This document shows positions 42,558 through 50,335 of a stretch of DNA of 64,000 nt, one piece after another; the stretch's first letter is position 1; the number at the start of each line of letters is the position of its first letter. Under the pieces are notes generated by a model, which saw only the letters and a list, made by a program, of their open reading frames with translations, did no database searches and was not told where the DNA came from. The DNA comes from Arthrobacter sp. YD4 (GTDB lineage: Bacteria > Actinomycetota > Actinomycetes > Actinomycetales > Micrococcaceae), in NCBI RefSeq assembly GCF_030410515.1, contig NZ_JAUHHD010000002.1:413419-477418 (forward strand), in the 5' to 3' direction. A program made the translations under genes and the position numbers.

Positions 42558-43307
42558 TTATGCGAAGGATTCCAGCTCGACGCCGGCCTGCTCCAGCGCG
42601 GAGCGAACGGCGGCGGCCACAGCCACCGAGCCGGGGGTGTCGCCGTGCAGGCAGAGCGAGTGCGGCGTGCGTTTCACTACGGTCCCGTCGATCGCCTCGA
42701 CCTCGCCCTTCAGCGCCAGCCGAACCGCCCGCCGCACGATCTCGTCCGGATCCTCGATGAAGGCGTCGTTCTCCAGGTGCGGCACCAGGGTGCCGTCCGG
42801 ACGGTAGGCGCGGTCCGCGAAGGCCTCGTGGAAGACCGGGCTGCCGGCTTCGGCGGCGAGCCGCAGCAGGGCGGACCCCTCCAGCCCCAGGACCGGCAGG
42901 CCCGGATCGTAGCCCTGGACGGCGGCGACGACGGCGGAGGCCTGCTCCTCGTCGTGGACCGTGCGGTCGTACAGCGCGCCGTGGACCTTGACGTAGTCCA
43001 CGGAGGCACCCACAGCGTGCGCGACGCCGTCGAGCGCCCCGAGCTGGTACAGCACCGAGCCGAACAGGTCATCGAAGCTGATGTCCATGGCGCGCAGGCC
43101 GAAACCGCCCAGGTCCGGGTAACCCAGGTGGGCGCCGACGCGGACGTCGAGTTCGTAGGCCGCGCGGCAGGTGTCCAGCATGGTCACCGGGTCACCGGCG
43201 TGCTGCCCGCAGGCGACGCTGGCGCTGGTGACCAGCGGGAACATCGCGGCGTCGTCGCCCATGGTCCAAGAGCCGAACGACTCCCCGAGGTCAGCGTTCA
43301 GATCCAC
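42558..43307 (-). CDS. pxpA: 5-oxoprolinase subunit A (LamB/YcsF family)
   Basis: A 249-residue PxpA protein beginning MDLNADLGESFGSWTMGDDA, with SASVACGQHAGDP and GAHLGYPDLGGFGLR, all diagnostic of LamB/YcsF. With PxpB and PxpC it cleaves 5-oxoproline to glutamate using ATP. No pxpB or pxpC gene is adjacent, so partners must be encoded elsewhere or the enzyme acts differently. Its start overlaps the end of the upstream EcsC-like gene by 17 bases, and the GNAT gene follows after seven bases. Confidence 0.92.
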   Translation of the reverse strand: MDLNADLGESFGSWTMGDDAAMFPLVTSASVACGQHAGDPVTMLDTCRAAYELDVRVGAHLGYPDLGGFGLRAMDISFDDLFGSVLYQLGALDGVAHAVGASVDYVKVHGALYDRTVHDEEQASAVVAAVQGYDPGLPVLGLEGSALLRLAAEAGSPVFHEAFADRAYRPDGTLVPHLENDAFIEDPDEIVRRAVRLALKGEVEAIDGTVVKRTPHSLCLHGDTPGSVAVAAAVRSALEQAGVELESFA

Positions 43308-44112
43308 CGCGCGCCCCTTTCAGCCCGGTTCCGGCGTCGCCCGTGTTCATGTCAGCGGAGTGCAGGTCGCCGGGAATGGTGATGGGCATGGGCCCGAAGG
43401 CCTCCTTGGCGTTCTCGATCACGGCGCGGCCCATCATGCGGTTGCCGACACCGCCCACCACGGCGCCGACGCCGAACGGCAGCGCCCGGCCAAGGAACGC
43501 GGTGCCCTGCCGCTTGAGCAGGTTGCGCAGGAAGGCCCGCTGGATCTGCTCGCGGACCGAACCGAAGCCGGCCAGCGGGGCGCGCCGGGCGAACAGGGAA
43601 CCCCATGCCTGGGTGGGGCCCTTGCCTTGGCCCGCGGCCTGGCCGCTGAGGGAGCTGAGCAGCGTGGTGCCTTCCTCGCCGAGCATGATCGCCATGACCA
43701 GGGTGCTGGCGCGCTCCGGATCCTCCAGCCGCACGCCGTGCAGCTCGGCCAGGGACGTGGCGAACAGGGCGGTGGCCTCCAGGAAGCCGGCGGTCGCGGC
43801 GGCGGAGAGCCCCAGCGCGGCCACGGTTCCGACGCCGGGGACGACGGCGGAGCCGCCCACCAGGGCACCTCCCCCGGTGACGGCCATGAGGTAGTTGCGT
43901 TCCAGGATCGCGGCGAGCTGCGCGGCGCTGGCGTGCGGGTGCTTCTTCTGCAGCCTCCGCAGGTTCGCCAGGACCAGCGGCCGCTGGATCTCCACGGCCC
44001 GCAGGAGCACGTTGTGCACGCCGGGCTTGGGCTTGCCCTCGGCGTCGAACATCGCGCTGTGGGCGGCTTGCTGGGCAATCTTCATCGCCGGGTTGCTGCG
44101 CTTGGCCATCAT
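43291..44112 (-). CDS. EcsC-like family protein
   Basis: A 273-residue protein. Its helical core has a glycine-rich hydrophobic centre, TGGGALVGGSAVVPGVGTVAALGLSAAATAGFLEATALFATSL (about residues 79-121), resembling EcsC-related proteins. A later GVGAVVGGVGNRMMGRAVIENAKEAFG is near residues 226-252. The function is unknown; such proteins may be membrane-associated chaperone-like factors. A single alternative ATG lies one codon downstream. It is the first gene of the EcsC-like/pxpA/GNAT run and ends inside pxpA. Confidence 0.7.
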   Translation of the reverse strand: MMAKRSNPAMKIAQQAAHSAMFDAEGKPKPGVHNVLLRAVEIQRPLVLANLRRLQKKHPHASAAQLAAILERNYLMAVTGGGALVGGSAVVPGVGTVAALGLSAAATAGFLEATALFATSLAELHGVRLEDPERASTLVMAIMLGEEGTTLLSSLSGQAAGQGKGPTQAWGSLFARRAPLAGFGSVREQIQRAFLRNLLKRQGTAFLGRALPFGVGAVVGGVGNRMMGRAVIENAKEAFGPMPITIPGDLHSADMNTGDAGTGLKGARGGSER

Positions 44113-44283
44113 CGCCTCTCATAAACCATAAGGGTGCTGAACGTTGTCCTAGGTTAAAGACTAGGCCACGCCCGCATCGGGCACGGCGACGGCCGCGGAC
44201 GGAGGCAGTTGCCTTTGTCCGCGGCCGTGAGTGGCCGGCAGCGCCGAAGCTTTTCGCACGGCGGCCGGCGGCGCCGTCGGCGT

Positions 44284-45657
44284 TTAGCGCGGGGTGCGGA
44301 TGAGCTTCTTGTTGACGAACTCGTCCATGCCGAAGCGGCCCAGCTCGCGGCCGACGCCGGAACGCTTCACGCCGCCGAAGGGCATGTCAGCCTGGGTCTG
44401 GGCCACCGAGTTGATGAACACCATGCCGGTGTCCAGCTGGTCGGCGACGTCCTGGGCCTTCGCAGGGTCGGCGCTGAACACCGATCCGCCCAGGCCGTAG
44501 GGCGAGCCGTTGGCCAGGTCGATCGCTTCCTCCACGCTGGCCACCTTGTAGATGACGGCGGCGGGGCCGAACAGCTCCTCGGAGAACGCGCGCATCTCCG
44601 GGGTGACGTCGGTCAGGACGGTGGGCTCCACGAAGGCGCCGGGGCCGTCAACCTTGTGGCCGCCGGTGCGCAGGGTGGCTCCCTTGTCCACGGCGTCCTT
44701 GATCTGCTCGACCAGGCCGTCCGCGGCGCTCTGGGAGGACAGCGGACCGAACCGGGTGTCTTCCTGCTGGGGATCGCCGGGCTTGATCCGGGCCATCCGC
44801 TCGGTGAACTTCTCCACGAACGGCTCGTAGAGGTCTTCGAGGACGATGAACCGCTTGGACGCGGTGCAAGCCTGGCCGGCGTTGCCCATGCGGCCCCCGA
44901 CGGCGGCCTTGACGGTGGCGTCCAGGTCATCGGAGTCGAGCACGATGAACGGGTCACTGCCGCCGAGCTCGAGGACGTACTTCTTGAGGTTCCGCCCGGC
45001 GACCTCGGCCACGGCCGCGCCGGCCCGCTCACTGCCGGTCAGGGACACGCCCTGGACGCGGGAGTCCGCGATGATCTCCGCCACCTGGTCGTTGTCCAGG
45101 AACAGGTTGGTGTAGGCGCCCTTCGGCAGGCCGGCGTCGTGGAAGATCGCCTCGATCGCGAGGGCCGACTGCGGGCAGCTGCCGGCGTGCTTGAGCAGGA
45201 TGGTGTTACCCAGGACCAGGTTGGGCGCGGCGAAGCGGGCCACCTGGTAGTAGGGGTAGTTCCACGGCATGATGCCCAGCAGCGGGCCGATCGGGGTGGA
45301 GCGCACGAGCGCGTCGCCGCCGCCCTTGACCTCCAGCGGTTCGTCCTTGAGGAATTCGGGGCCCTCGGAGGCGTAGTAGTCGTAGATCGAGGCGACCAGC
45401 TTGACCTCGCCGCGGGCCTCGACCACGGGCTTGCCCATTTCCTTGGCAATCAGGCGCGCCAGTTCATCCTCGCGTTCCCGGTACAGCTCGGCGACCCGGG
45501 CGATGACCTTGGTGCGTTCCTCTACCGGCGCCTTGCGCCACTCGAGGAAAGCCTGCTGAGCGGCGGCGAGCGCCGTCTCGACCTCTTCCTTGGTTGCGAG
45601 CGGAAATTCCTTTTCCGTCTCTCCGGTCGCGGGGTTCACTGTCTTGTAGGCAGTCAT
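44284..45657 (-). CDS. NAD(P)-dependent succinate-semialdehyde dehydrogenase
   Basis: A 457-residue aldehyde dehydrogenase. It has [13 protein letters not shown] (cofactor region, about residues 132-144), [13 protein letters not shown], the general base Glu in [12 protein letters not shown] (about 231-242), and the nucleophile Cys in [13 protein letters not shown] (about 258-270). [13 protein letters not shown] and [12 protein letters not shown] match the succinate-semialdehyde dehydrogenase branch. No GABA transaminase is adjacent, so the substrate is tentative. The next gene is the divergent 2OG oxygenase across a 380-base gap. Confidence 0.88.
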   Translation of the reverse strand: MTAYKTVNPATGETEKEFPLATKEEVETALAAAQQAFLEWRKAPVEERTKVIARVAELYREREDELARLIAKEMGKPVVEARGEVKLVASIYDYYASEGPEFLKDEPLEVKGGGDALVRSTPIGPLLGIMPWNYPYYQVARFAAPNLVLGNTILLKHAGSCPQSALAIEAIFHDAGLPKGAYTNLFLDNDQVAEIIADSRVQGVSLTGSERAGAAVAEVAGRNLKKYVLELGGSDPFIVLDSDDLDATVKAAVGGRMGNAGQACTASKRFIVLEDLYEPFVEKFTERMARIKPGDPQQEDTRFGPLSSQSAADGLVEQIKDAVDKGATLRTGGHKVDGPGAFVEPTVLTDVTPEMRAFSEELFGPAAVIYKVASVEEAIDLANGSPYGLGGSVFSADPAKAQDVADQLDTGMVFINSVAQTQADMPFGGVKRSGVGRELGRFGMDEFVNKKLIRTPR

Positions 45658-46037
45658 TGGTCCACCATCTCCGTTTCTGGCTGGGTTGAGCCGGTGTGGG
45701 CGTGGGCCGTGAACGACGCCGGCACGGCGTCACTCCGCGGCCCCCGCCCGGGTGAAGACTGGCCGCAGCAGGTGCGCGGCCCATCCTTTAGGCGGCAACC
45801 GCGCGGTCTCCGGCTGTATTCCAACCGTGATCTCCTGCACGCCGGCGGCGGGTCCGCCGTTGGCGCCAGCGTCGCCGCCGGACGCGCCGCCGTCGTCGGA
45901 CTTACCCCATCGCTCCGGCCCGCACAAGGTGGTGACGCATTTCGAAATGCAGTGCTGCCGCCGCGGGCATCCGGTCGTAACGTTGAAGAAATTAAGGACT
46001 TCGATTTCCACATCGCGCCACGAAGGGCTATAGGACC
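45658..46037. promoter_or_regulatory. 380-base divergent intergenic region with a 14-base perfect palindrome
   Basis: No convincing gene is seen in this gap between the semialdehyde dehydrogenase and the 2OG oxygenase. It contains the perfect palindrome GCATTTCGAAATGC at 45937-45950, which is 88 bases upstream of the oxygenase start. Such a TTCGAA-centred dyad in an otherwise GC-rich segment is a good operator candidate. The stretch after it (45966-46015) is unusually AT-rich and may hold the oxygenase promoter. Confidence 0.5.
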
Positions 46038-47048
46038 GTGTCACTCGAATCACTCCCCGTTCTGGACTACTCCCGGCTGAACGCCGGGCCGGAGGAAGCC
46101 TCCCGGTTCCGGGACGAACTCCGCGACGCCATGCACAACGTCGGGTTCCTCTACCTTTCCGGCCACGGCATCCCGCAGGACCTGGTGGACGCCATGCTCG
46201 AGACGTCCCGCCGGTTCTTTGACCTGCCGGAGGAGCAGAAGCTCGCCGTGGAGAACATCCACAGTCCGCAGTTCCGCGGCTACACCCGGATGGGCGCCGA
46301 GCTCACGGACCGGGCAGTGGACTGGCGCGAGCAGATCGATATCGGCGTCGAGCGGCCCGCGGTGGAGCCGGGCGACGGCGTCGCCGACTACTGGCGGCTG
46401 GAGGGCCCGAACCTGTGGCCGGCGGAGCTGCCCGGGATGCAGGACGTCGTCGCGGCCTGGACGGACCGGCTGAGCACGATCTCGCTGAACCTGCTCCGCG
46501 CGCTGGCCGTGTCCCTGGGCGCCCCCGAGGACAGCTTCGACGACGCCTTCGGTGACCGGGCGTTCCCGATGCTGAAGATCGTCCGCTACCCGGGCGAATC
46601 CGGCGACGAACCCAAGCAGGGCGTCGGCTCGCACCGCGACGGCGGCGTCCTCACACTCCTGCTGGTGGAGCCGGACAAGGGCGGCCTGCAGGTGGAGTAC
46701 CAGGGCCGGTGGATCGACGCGCCGCAGGTGCCCGGGACGTTCGTGGTGAACATCGGCGAGATGCTGGAATTGGCCACCAACGGCTACCTCAAGGCCACGC
46801 TGCACCGGGTCATCTCCCCGGCGAGGGGCACGGACCGGATCTCGCTGCCGTTCTTCTACAACCCGGCGCTGGACGCCACCATGCCGCAGCTGGCCATGAA
46901 CGCGGAGTTCCAGGCCAAGGCCCGCGGCCTGTCCGTGGACCCGACCGACAGCCCCATCCTGGAGACCTACGGCGATAACGCGCTGCGCTACCGGCTGCGG
47001 GCGCACCCGAACGTCGCGGCCATCCACCACGCCGACCTGCAGGGGTAG
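46038..47048 (+). CDS. 2-oxoglutarate/Fe(II) oxygenase, isopenicillin N synthase-like
   Basis: A 336-residue non-heme iron oxygenase. The N-terminal DIOX_N region is LPVLDYSRLN...VGFLYLSGHGIP (about residues 6-46). The Fe ligands are His and Asp in GSHRDGGVLTLLL (about 197-209) and the distal His in ATLHRVISP (about 254-262). Arg in DRISLPFFY binds 2-oxoglutarate. It starts at GTG 46038 with a TAGGA ribosome site. The substrate is unknown: relatives oxidise small hydroxy or amino acids, and no beta-lactam genes are present. It converges on the first IS element. Confidence 0.88.
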   Translation: MSLESLPVLDYSRLNAGPEEASRFRDELRDAMHNVGFLYLSGHGIPQDLVDAMLETSRRFFDLPEEQKLAVENIHSPQFRGYTRMGAELTDRAVDWREQIDIGVERPAVEPGDGVADYWRLEGPNLWPAELPGMQDVVAAWTDRLSTISLNLLRALAVSLGAPEDSFDDAFGDRAFPMLKIVRYPGESGDEPKQGVGSHRDGGVLTLLLVEPDKGGLQVEYQGRWIDAPQVPGTFVVNIGEMLELATNGYLKATLHRVISPARGTDRISLPFFYNPALDATMPQLAMNAEFQAKARGLSVDPTDSPILETYGDNALRYRLRAHPNVAAIHHADLQG

Positions 47049-47107
47049 GTTCCGCGGGTCCGCTTCCGCCGCCTAGACCGAACCCTCGGGGCGCACACTC
47101 CCGCCGT

Positions 47108-47144
47108 TTCGACGGTTCCCTGCCAGATAGACGCTTAGACGGTA
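47108..47144. repeat. Left arm of the palindromic repeat flanking IS copy 1
   Basis: A 37-base segment starting TTCGACGGTTCCC whose inverted counterpart is at 48678-48714. The two arms match in inverse orientation at most positions (for example TTCGACGG and GACGCTT are shared). The same element flanks IS copy 2 with two substitutions in this arm. It is interpreted as half of a chromosomal palindrome split by the IS. Confidence 0.65.
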
Positions 47145-47148
47145 TGTA

Positions 47149-48195
47149 TCAAGCTGTTTGTGACAGCTGGGTGGTTGTTTTGTGGTTGATGCCGGCCGGG
47201 GAGGGGGCTCCGGGCGCGGTGGGTTTGCGGCGGTATCGATGCGGGTTGCGGTTGTAGCAGGCGTCGAGGGTTGCCTGCCGCTGACTGCGTGCCTGCTCGA
47301 TGTGTCCGTGGTGGACGGTGTCGGGGGTGTAGTAGTTCAGGCCGCTGTGGCGGTGGTTGGTGTTGTAGTCGGTGAAGAACGCAGCCATGTGGTCCCGGGC
47401 GTGGTCCAGGTCTGCGAATCTGCGGGGGAAGTCGAGGTCGTATTTGACGGTCTTGAACAGGGACTCGGAGTAGGGGTTGTCATCGGAGACCCGGGGCCGG
47501 GAATAGGAGAGCTCGATGCCCAGGGCCCGTGCAAGGTCCAGGGTGGTGCCGGCCCGCATGGGCGCCCCGTTATCGGCGTGCAGAACCCTGGGGCTGTGTT
47601 GGTTTCCGGTGACGGCGTCCTGGATCAGGGCGGCGGCCAGGGCGGCTGTCTCGGTGTGTTCGACCCGATGCCCGACGACCTTGCGGGAGTAGACATCCAT
47701 GATCGTGTAGAGCCGGTAGGTGTGGTTGCCCGGCCCGTGGAGCATCGTGATGTCCCAGCTCCAGAGCTGGTTCGGGGCGTCCGCGTTCAGGACGGGTTTG
47801 ACCCGTTGCCGGGAACCGGTGGCGTTGCGCTGTTTCCGGCGGTCCCCGTTCTGCCCGTGCGCGGCCACGATCCGGTGCGCTGAGGCGATCGAGAAAGAAC
47901 AGTGACCGGTGTCCAGCATCCGGTAGTAGGCCTGGCTGACCGAGAGGTTCCCGTAGTCCTCGGAGTTGAGCCGTTCCATGAATTCCTCCGCCTCGGCCGT
48001 GCTGATCCGGTTCGGGTAGGCCCGGCCCTTATGCGGGAGGGTGATCCCGGCGGGGATGGAGGGTTTCAGATGCCGGTACCAGGTGGTGCGGTGAAGACCC
48101 AGCAGGGCGCAGGTTTTCACCGCTGACCAGCCGGCCGAGACCAGATGCCCGGCAAAGGTCAGGGCGATTCCTTTCCAGACTTTGGGATCAACCAT
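47149..48195 (-). CDS. IS3-family transposase OrfB (DDE integrase domain), copy 1
   Basis: A 348-residue transposase catalytic subunit. An N-terminal HTH_21-like segment (RISTAEAEEFMERLNSEDYG region, about residues 63-82) is followed by the rve integrase core. The DDE triad is Asp in LWSWDITMLHG (about 147), Asp in VLHADNGAP (about 207), and Glu in PYSESLFKTVK (about 243). It overlaps orfA by 37 bases in another frame. OrfB may be made independently from the ATG at 48195 or as an OrfAB fusion by frameshifting, as in other IS3 elements. Confidence 0.92.
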   Translation of the reverse strand: MVDPKVWKGIALTFAGHLVSAGWSAVKTCALLGLHRTTWYRHLKPSIPAGITLPHKGRAYPNRISTAEAEEFMERLNSEDYGNLSVSQAYYRMLDTGHCSFSIASAHRIVAAHGQNGDRRKQRNATGSRQRVKPVLNADAPNQLWSWDITMLHGPGNHTYRLYTIMDVYSRKVVGHRVEHTETAALAAALIQDAVTGNQHSPRVLHADNGAPMRAGTTLDLARALGIELSYSRPRVSDDNPYSESLFKTVKYDLDFPRRFADLDHARDHMAAFFTDYNTNHRHSGLNYYTPDTVHHGHIEQARSQRQATLDACYNRNPHRYRRKPTAPGAPSPAGINHKTTTQLSQTA

Positions 48196-48605
48196 TCGGG
48201 CCGGCCCGGTTCCGGCTCCGGAAGGTGCGAGTCCGTTGCCGCCGCGCTCCTGGCCATCGCGTCCAAGAGCGCGGAAGCTTTTCCCAGAATGTCCACCGCG
48301 GCCTCGGACCGGGCCAGTTTGGCCTTGAGGATCTCGTTCTCTCTCAAGACCCGTTTGAGCTGTTGTTTATCTCCGGCGTTCAAGCGCTGGTCCTCACTTC
48401 CTGGCGCGGCATTGGATCTCAACTCCCCGGCCTCGCGCTGACGGACCCAAAGTCGGAGAGTGCCCTCCGTGATACCGACCGCCCTGCTGAACGCGGTCTT
48501 CGAACCGCGTTCAAGGCACTTGTCGTACTCCTCCAGAATCGCGTGCTTCTGCGCGAGAGTGAAGTGGCTCCGCCGGGATCGACGGGAAGGGATCACAAAA
48601 TCCAT
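48159..48605 (-). CDS. IS3-family transposase OrfA, copy 1
   Basis: A 148-residue DNA-binding subunit. It has an N-terminal helix-turn-helix of the transposase_8 type (FTLAQKHAILEEYDKCLERG and VGITEGTLRLWVRQREAG, about residues 14-60). A C-terminal leucine-zipper-like coiled coil follows (QQLKRVLRENEILKAKLARSEAAVDIL, about 82-108). The ATG at 48605 has a GGAAAGG ribosome site; the longer frame upstream runs past the IS end. It precedes and overlaps orfB. Confidence 0.9.
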   Translation of the reverse strand: MDFVIPSRRSRRSHFTLAQKHAILEEYDKCLERGSKTAFSRAVGITEGTLRLWVRQREAGELRSNAAPGSEDQRLNAGDKQQLKRVLRENEILKAKLARSEAAVDILGKASALLDAMARSAAATDSHLPEPEPGRPEWLIPKSGKESP

Positions 48606-48677
48606 CACGGACCTTTCCCCGCCCCGAACGCCCGGCCGTGAACGACAAGCAAACCTGTCACACAACAGCCTGACACA

Positions 48678-48714
48678 CAGGGTAGAAGCGTCGAATCCGC
48701 TGGGAGCCGTCGAA
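48678..48714. repeat. Right arm of the palindromic repeat flanking IS copy 1
   Basis: Inverted partner of 47108-47144; on the minus strand it begins TTCGACGGCTCCC. It differs from the corresponding arm of copy 2 (54179-54215) at about five positions, although the IS bodies appear identical. This argues that the arms are older chromosomal sequence rather than part of the recently moved element. Confidence 0.65.
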
Positions 48715-48729
48715 ACGGTCACCCGGCCC

Positions 48730-49602
48730 CTAGTTCGACGACGCCGCGCCCAGGGCCGCGGCGTTAGCGGCGGCTGCACGCCGGATCTCCCTGACACGCT
48801 CGACCTGCGGGGCCAGTTCCTGCATCCGGGTGGTCAGGTACTTGTCCAGGACCGCGTCCAAGGCCTTGTGGAACCCGGTCTGGTCACGGCAGACGGCGTC
48901 CGTGACCGCGATCCGGAACTCCTCCTGACCGCCCGCGGCCCGTCCCGCCTCGACAGCCCGGGCCGGGTTGGCGAAGGAGGGGTACGGGGTCTCCTTCATG
49001 CAGTCGGTCCAGGCTTTCACCGCCGCGGCAATGCCCGGATCCTGCGAGGAGGAAAGCGTGGCCGGCAGGACCGAGTTGTAGGCAATGCCCGTCGCGAGCA
49101 TGTAGTTCTCGGGGCTGCCGTAGATCCGGGTCATGGCCTCGCCGCGGCAGCCGCCGGAGAGCGTACCGGTGTCGCCCACCTTCGTGACCTGGGTCGGGGT
49201 GCCCGAGAGCGCCCCCACGAACGCCGGGTCGGCGAAGAGCCGGCCCTCCGGGGAGTCGGGTGGGGCCTCACCCGGGCCCTTGGACTGGGTGGAGGTGTAC
49301 CCGCTGGCCTTGGCTGCCTCCACGGTCAGCCGCGGGTAGCCGATGTCCTTGTTCAGATCGATAGCGAGCGTGGACAGCGGTGGCGTGTAGTCGTAGCCGG
49401 CGGCGGCCATGCAACGCCGCACGGCCTCCTGCATCCCCTTCTCCGCAACCGGGTCCGCCGTCGCATAGGCCTCGGCCTGGCGGATGATCCCGGCCACCGG
49501 CTCGGCGGACGCCGTCACCGACCCGGCAGGAATGGCGGCCGCCGCCAGCGCGGCTGCCGAACCGACGGCCAGGACGACTGCGCCGATGATCTGCTTCTTC
49601 AT
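48730..49602 (-). CDS. Secreted protein of unknown family
   Basis: A 290-residue protein with a clear signal peptide: MKKQIIGAVVLAVGSAAALA, with cleavage expected near an Ala-x-Ala site after residue 25-33. The mature part is mostly helical and contains four Cys (in RRCMAAAG, GGCRGEA, TDCMKET and AVCRDQ), which could form two disulfides. The ATG at 49602 was chosen because it begins the signal peptide; the frame is open 19 codons further upstream. No family is recognised. It lies just downstream of a two-component system on the same strand and may be its target. Confidence 0.7.
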   Translation of the reverse strand: MKKQIIGAVVLAVGSAAALAAAAIPAGSVTASAEPVAGIIRQAEAYATADPVAEKGMQEAVRRCMAAAGYDYTPPLSTLAIDLNKDIGYPRLTVEAAKASGYTSTQSKGPGEAPPDSPEGRLFADPAFVGALSGTPTQVTKVGDTGTLSGGCRGEAMTRIYGSPENYMLATGIAYNSVLPATLSSSQDPGIAAAVKAWTDCMKETPYPSFANPARAVEAGRAAGGQEEFRIAVTDAVCRDQTGFHKALDAVLDKYLTTRMQELAPQVERVREIRRAAAANAAALGAASSN

Positions 49603-49681
49603 GGTTCCCCCATTTGTTGTTGGCTGTGAGTTGCGTGGCCCGCCGGTGCGGCGGAGCAAAGGTTCGGGCGCCGGTCCCGGC

Positions 49682-50335
49682 TCAGCTGATCAGGTGGTGT
49701 TCGTAGGCGAAGGCGACCAGCTGGATCCGGTTCTTCAACGCGAGCTTGCCCAGGATGGCCCCCACGTGGGACTTCACCGTCGCCTCACTGAGCACCAGCT
49801 CCGCGGCGATCTCGGCGTTGCCGAGTCCTTTCGCGGCCAGGCCGAACACGTCGCGTTCCCGGCCTGAAAGCTCCGCGAGCGCAGCCTGATTTCCGGGTTC
49901 CGGCGTCGTATAGTCACGCAGCAGCTCGTTGGTCAGGGCCGGGGCGATCACCGAGTGGCCGGAGTGGACCGTGCGGATGGCCGCCAGGAGGAAGTCCGGA
50001 GTGGTGTCCTTGGTGAGGAACCCGGCGGCACCGGCCCGGATGGCCCTGACCACGGCTTCGTCGTGCTGGATGGTGGTCAGGACGATGACCCTGGTGGCGT
50101 TCTGCGGGTGGTCGGTGACCGTCCGGGTGGCAGTGATTCCGTCCATCACGGGCATCCGGATGTCCATGAGGACGACGTCGGGGGCCACTTCCCGGACGAG
50201 GTCGACGGCGGCCGCGCCGTCGACTGCCTCGCCCACGAGTTCCATGTCCGGCTGGCTGCGAAGAATCATGGTGAGACCGGCGCTGAAGAGCGGCTGGTCA
50301 TCCACGACGGCCACCCTGATCGGTGCGGCGCTCAT
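49682..50335 (-). CDS. NarL/LuxR-type response regulator
   Basis: A 217-residue regulator. The receiver domain has paired acidic residues in AVVDDQPL, the phospho-acceptor Asp in DVVLMDIRMPVMDG (about residue 56), and Lys in FLTKDTTPDF. The C-terminal LuxR helix-turn-helix is AEIAAELVLSEATVKSHVGAILGKLALKN (about residues 174-202). It is coupled to the histidine kinase by an ATGA overlap. The ligand and targets are unknown; the secreted protein gene immediately downstream is a candidate target. Confidence 0.92.
   Translation of the reverse strand: MSAAPIRVAVVDDQPLFSAGLTMILRSQPDMELVGEAVDGAAAVDLVREVAPDVVLMDIRMPVMDGITATRTVTDHPQNATRVIVLTTIQHDEAVVRAIRAGAAGFLTKDTTPDFLLAAIRTVHSGHSVIAPALTNELLRDYTTPEPGNQAALAELSGRERDVFGLAAKGLGNAEIAAELVLSEATVKSHVGAILGKLALKNRIQLVAFAYEHHLIS

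Larger units (their letters stand above)
47145..48677 (-). mobile_element. IS3-family insertion sequence, copy 1
   Basis: An element of 1533 bases with ends TGTATCAAGC... and ...GCCTGACACA, following the TG..CA rule of IS3-family elements. It carries overlapping orfA and orfB on the minus strand. The inverted ends extend as TGTRTCARGCTGTT. The second copy at 52646-54178 appears identical (constant offset 5501, the same deduced proteins), implying a recent transposition or gene conversion. No clear target duplication is seen. If the outer 37-base arms belong to the element, its limits would be 47108-48714. Confidence 0.85.

Noticed and set aside
45658..46037. Several open frames of 90-120 codons in the gap before the 2OG oxygenase
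   Set aside because: They overlap on both strands, show low-complexity composition and no domains or ribosome sites, and the region has promoter-like features.
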